Shown here piece by piece: positions 61,901-64,000 of a DNA stretch of 64,000 bases (its first letter is position 1; each line of letters starts with the position of its first letter). Location: assembly GCA_916613615.1 (NCBI GenBank), contig OU744720.1, positions 65,941,971 through 66,005,970 on the forward strand, given 5' to 3'. The translations under genes were made by a program, and so were the position numbers. This stretch comes from Steromphala cineraria (lineage: Eukaryota; Mollusca; Gastropoda; Trochida; Trochidae). The notes beneath the pieces were generated by a model, which was not told the origin of the DNA, did not search any database, and saw only the letters and a list, made by a program, of their open reading frames with translations.

Positions 61901-62740
61901 ATTATTAACTTTTTACATAATAGTAGTGTTTTTTTCAAATGGAAACAGATGTAGAACCTACGTCTTCGTGCAAATCAAGAAATTCTTTGTTCATTTCTAT
62001 TTTTATAAGATGAAATGTTTTAGTTATTACATTTGTCATTTGTCTTGCTTCTTTTATCACAATTTTAAATCTTTAATAATCTTGCTTGAGTGAAATACTT
62101 TTAATATTTCATCTGGATTTTATCTAAGCGGATATTACATGGATGTACAACTAATTGGCAATTCACTCACACTTGGTCAGTTTCTTCGAACTGAAGCTAC
62201 TTCAAACGGAGAGATGCCAATTCCAAATGCAAAGCATATTCCAATTTTCCTCGCTAAGTCGTGCACGTCAGAAGCATATGTAACTTTCCATCAATGAAAG
62301 TATAGGATTAATAATTGAAATATGATCAAAGGGCCTAGAATCTTTATCTCTATCTTGATAAATATATTTGATGTTATTTTCAGTTACAGTTAAAACAACT
62401 GTGTCTATGGTAACGATAGCATAAGTAATACGTAAGCGTAAATTATATTTAGTTCCGGGTATAAAAAGTGACATCCCTATTTCTGATGCATCCAACAGTT
62501 CAATTAACTGTAAAAACTCATATATTGTAGATTTAATGTCGACATTATTAATGGTATGTAAAAATTGGTTACGAAACCCCAGGCAAAAGAAAGTACACAC
62601 CCCCGTTTGTATAAAATTCACTAAATATCAGAGACATGTGATGTATAAATTTTTTGCACGTTTACCATATGAAAATGGAATTATTCATTAGTTCAACATT
62701 GTATAACATTGTTTGGTGAGTCGCACTTAGAACATGTTTG
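61900..62740. repeat. Older duplicated block, partner of 51.86-52.6 kb
   Basis: Collinear with 51860-52600, with a ~120-bp extra segment at 62010-62130. A 117-codon minus-strand ORF (62268-62621) crosses it; the partner sequence is full of stops in that frame, so it is not supported as a gene. Confidence 0.55.
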
Positions 62741-62926
62741 ATTATGTAAACTATCTTGGTCTAGAGGTTTCTTTTCTAGAATGTTCCATCTTGTTTGTAA
62801 ATCCTGAGCGAGACTCTCCTGATTGGAGTTTGTCATGGAACCTTGAAGAACATTCAAGAATGTATCTAACCTATACGGGCCTGCTTTAGGATCTAGATCA
62901 TCTTGCATCTTACTGTTTGTAGACAT
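62693..62926 (-). CDS. Uncharacterised hydrophilic ORF with C-S-K-C motif
   Basis: A 77-codon minus-strand frame from ATG (62924-62926) to TGA. It is rich in Asp, Gln, Asn and Ser, with no membrane segment. It includes L-Q-T-R-W-N-I-L-E-K-K-P-L-D and then T-C-S-K-C-D-S-P-N-N-V-I-Q-C at the end, a possible incomplete zinc-binding knuckle. An in-frame stop lies four codons before the ATG. The partner at 52.53-52.64 kb keeps the DNA around K-C-D-S-P-N but is frameshifted. It is either a short gene or the terminal exon of a gene whose other exons lie outside the window. Family unknown. Confidence 0.35.
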   Translation of the reverse strand: MSTNSKMQDDLDPKAGPYRLDTFLNVLQGSMTNSNQESLAQDLQTRWNILEKKPLDQDSLHNQTCSKCDSPNNVIQC

Positions 62927-62929
62927 CGA

Positions 62930-64000
62930 CTGTTTCTACACTCTTCAACTGTATGATTTCCCAGGACTGAATATTATTAGCTAGCTAATTAGTGTGATTC
63001 ATTTGATATTGTATTTTTAACTTATATTAGCTTGGTAATTGCAGCCTTAATTAAACTAATTCAATTGTTATTGTTAAATACAATTGTTTGTTATATTTTG
63101 CAGGTTTGACTTGGGGAAATTATCCTATTCAAAGTTCATTTTTAACAAATACTGCAGTTTGCAGTAGTTTGAATAAGAAAATTGATGTTTGGTTATTACT
63201 GAAAGGATCCTACTGGTAGTATATACAGTTTATATCATGGACATATACATGTATATGGCTCCTTTTTGTAGTCTAGGTTAGTGGATCAATTTGTAAATTG
63301 ATGGTTTTCACACTACATACATGTACACCACAGATTTGTGGCATAACATAAATATTTATGACATTACACAAAATATAATCGAAGAATTGAACATATTTTC
63401 GAAAATGTTTCGGCGTTAATAGTAATAATTGGTAGACATGATATCTAACCTTACAGGTCTTACCAAAAATTGTATTTGTTATCATACAATCAAGGAAATA
63501 GTTTTTGCGATTTTGTAGCAAAGTGCCGCATTTATCACATTTTGTCAAATTTAAAAATCATCCTTGTTCTTGTAAGTAAAGTAAATAAATTCATTTGAAT
63601 GATGAGAAAGTAAATTCTCTCCGTCTACTCAAAATGAAATGAGTTTGGGCATAATGGTAATGGGATGGGTCGAATTAAAAAAAGACCATATTGATTAATA
63701 TTTGCAACAAGTCCAGCAGAAATAATACAAACTTTTTCCAAACGTTAATATACAGATTCATTAAGTTATAGAAAAAGAATAAAGTAATAGACGATAAAGT
63801 GCACATTCCAATCCTTGCTGCATTCGGGCAATTAATAATTGAATATGTATGCAGAGATTAATTTGCAAAATATTAACAGAAAACAGAAAAAAGTTGAATG
63901 GATCTGCTATCCAGTGGTGAACTCTCTTTGATATGTTTTCTTGGTCTTCACCAAATACAATCTGTAGCATGATTTCATTATAGAAATGAATGGACAGAAT
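62930..64000. other. Unassigned right end
   Basis: AT-rich with no repeat partner in the window. Two minus-strand short frames (63273-63548 and 63761-63970) have partly protein-like beginnings (a T-K-C-D-K-C-G-T stretch; a F-G-E-D-Q-E-N-I-S stretch) next to donor-like or acceptor-like sites. Neither has a proper start or both splice sites, so they are left unnamed. Confidence 0.3.

Noticed and set aside
62268..62621. 117-codon minus-strand ORF
   Set aside because: The homologous DNA at 52.1-52.5 kb has stops throughout this frame, and the sequence shows no recognisable motif.
63273..63548. Minus-strand frame beginning with a C-x-x-C motif
   Set aside because: The start is TTG, a stop lies just upstream and no acceptor separates them, so it is not a supported exon.

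Overview
This is animal nuclear DNA, probably from a mollusc or another lophotrochozoan. It is AT-rich and mostly non-coding. It carries tRNA-derived SINEs, CR1-like LINE tails, Tc1/mariner and hAT-type DNA elements, short TA-flanked MITEs and CGTC-rich foldback repeats. No long open reading frame runs uninterrupted. Every coding call here is a candidate exon or a decayed transposon gene. The lineage call is a guess from repeat style.

Layout. Positions 1-1045 hold the tail of a repeat unit that enters from the left. A 1.8-kb insertion with tandem 21-mers and a terminal palindrome follows (about 1046-2829). From about 2830 to 47575 lies a tandem array of three ~14-kb units. Each unit is an X part (2.8-8.95, 17.6-22.95, 31.7-36.96 kb) followed by a Y part (8.95-17.6, 22.95-31.7, 36.96-47.6 kb). 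Shared indels show that the latest duplication copied a Y-X block: Y1 pairs with Y2 and X2 with X3, while X1 and Y3 are the older outer copies. This is the pattern left by unequal crossing-over. X and Y also resemble each other in places, so the 14-kb unit contains an older duplication. Y3 later received a Tc1 element, an extra SINE, a MITE and a 622-bp hAT-like element, and several empty target sites survive in the sister copies.

From 47.6 to 62.9 kb lies older, more diverged duplication. A partial Y-like copy sits at 52.6-56.5 kb. A second block is present twice (47.6-52.6 and 56.5-62.9 kb, interrupted) and includes CR1-like LINE tails and a minus-strand exon for a probable membrane protein. 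That exon occurs three times and is open only in the 50.2-50.6 kb copy. The right end holds a MITE, a palindrome, a striking foldback element of alternating G/C tracts and A/T-rich modules, and one hydrophilic minus-strand ORF with a C-S-K-C motif.

The best candidate for an uncharacterised host gene is a plus-strand set of short exons with good splice sites, repeated in the X parts and ending just inside Y. Its last exon would encode an acidic tail with a YHII and a DPF motif. The reading frame is not settled: a phase-0 chain and a phase-1 chain are both possible, so it may be a non-coding or decayed transcript. No conserved domain could be recognised in it.
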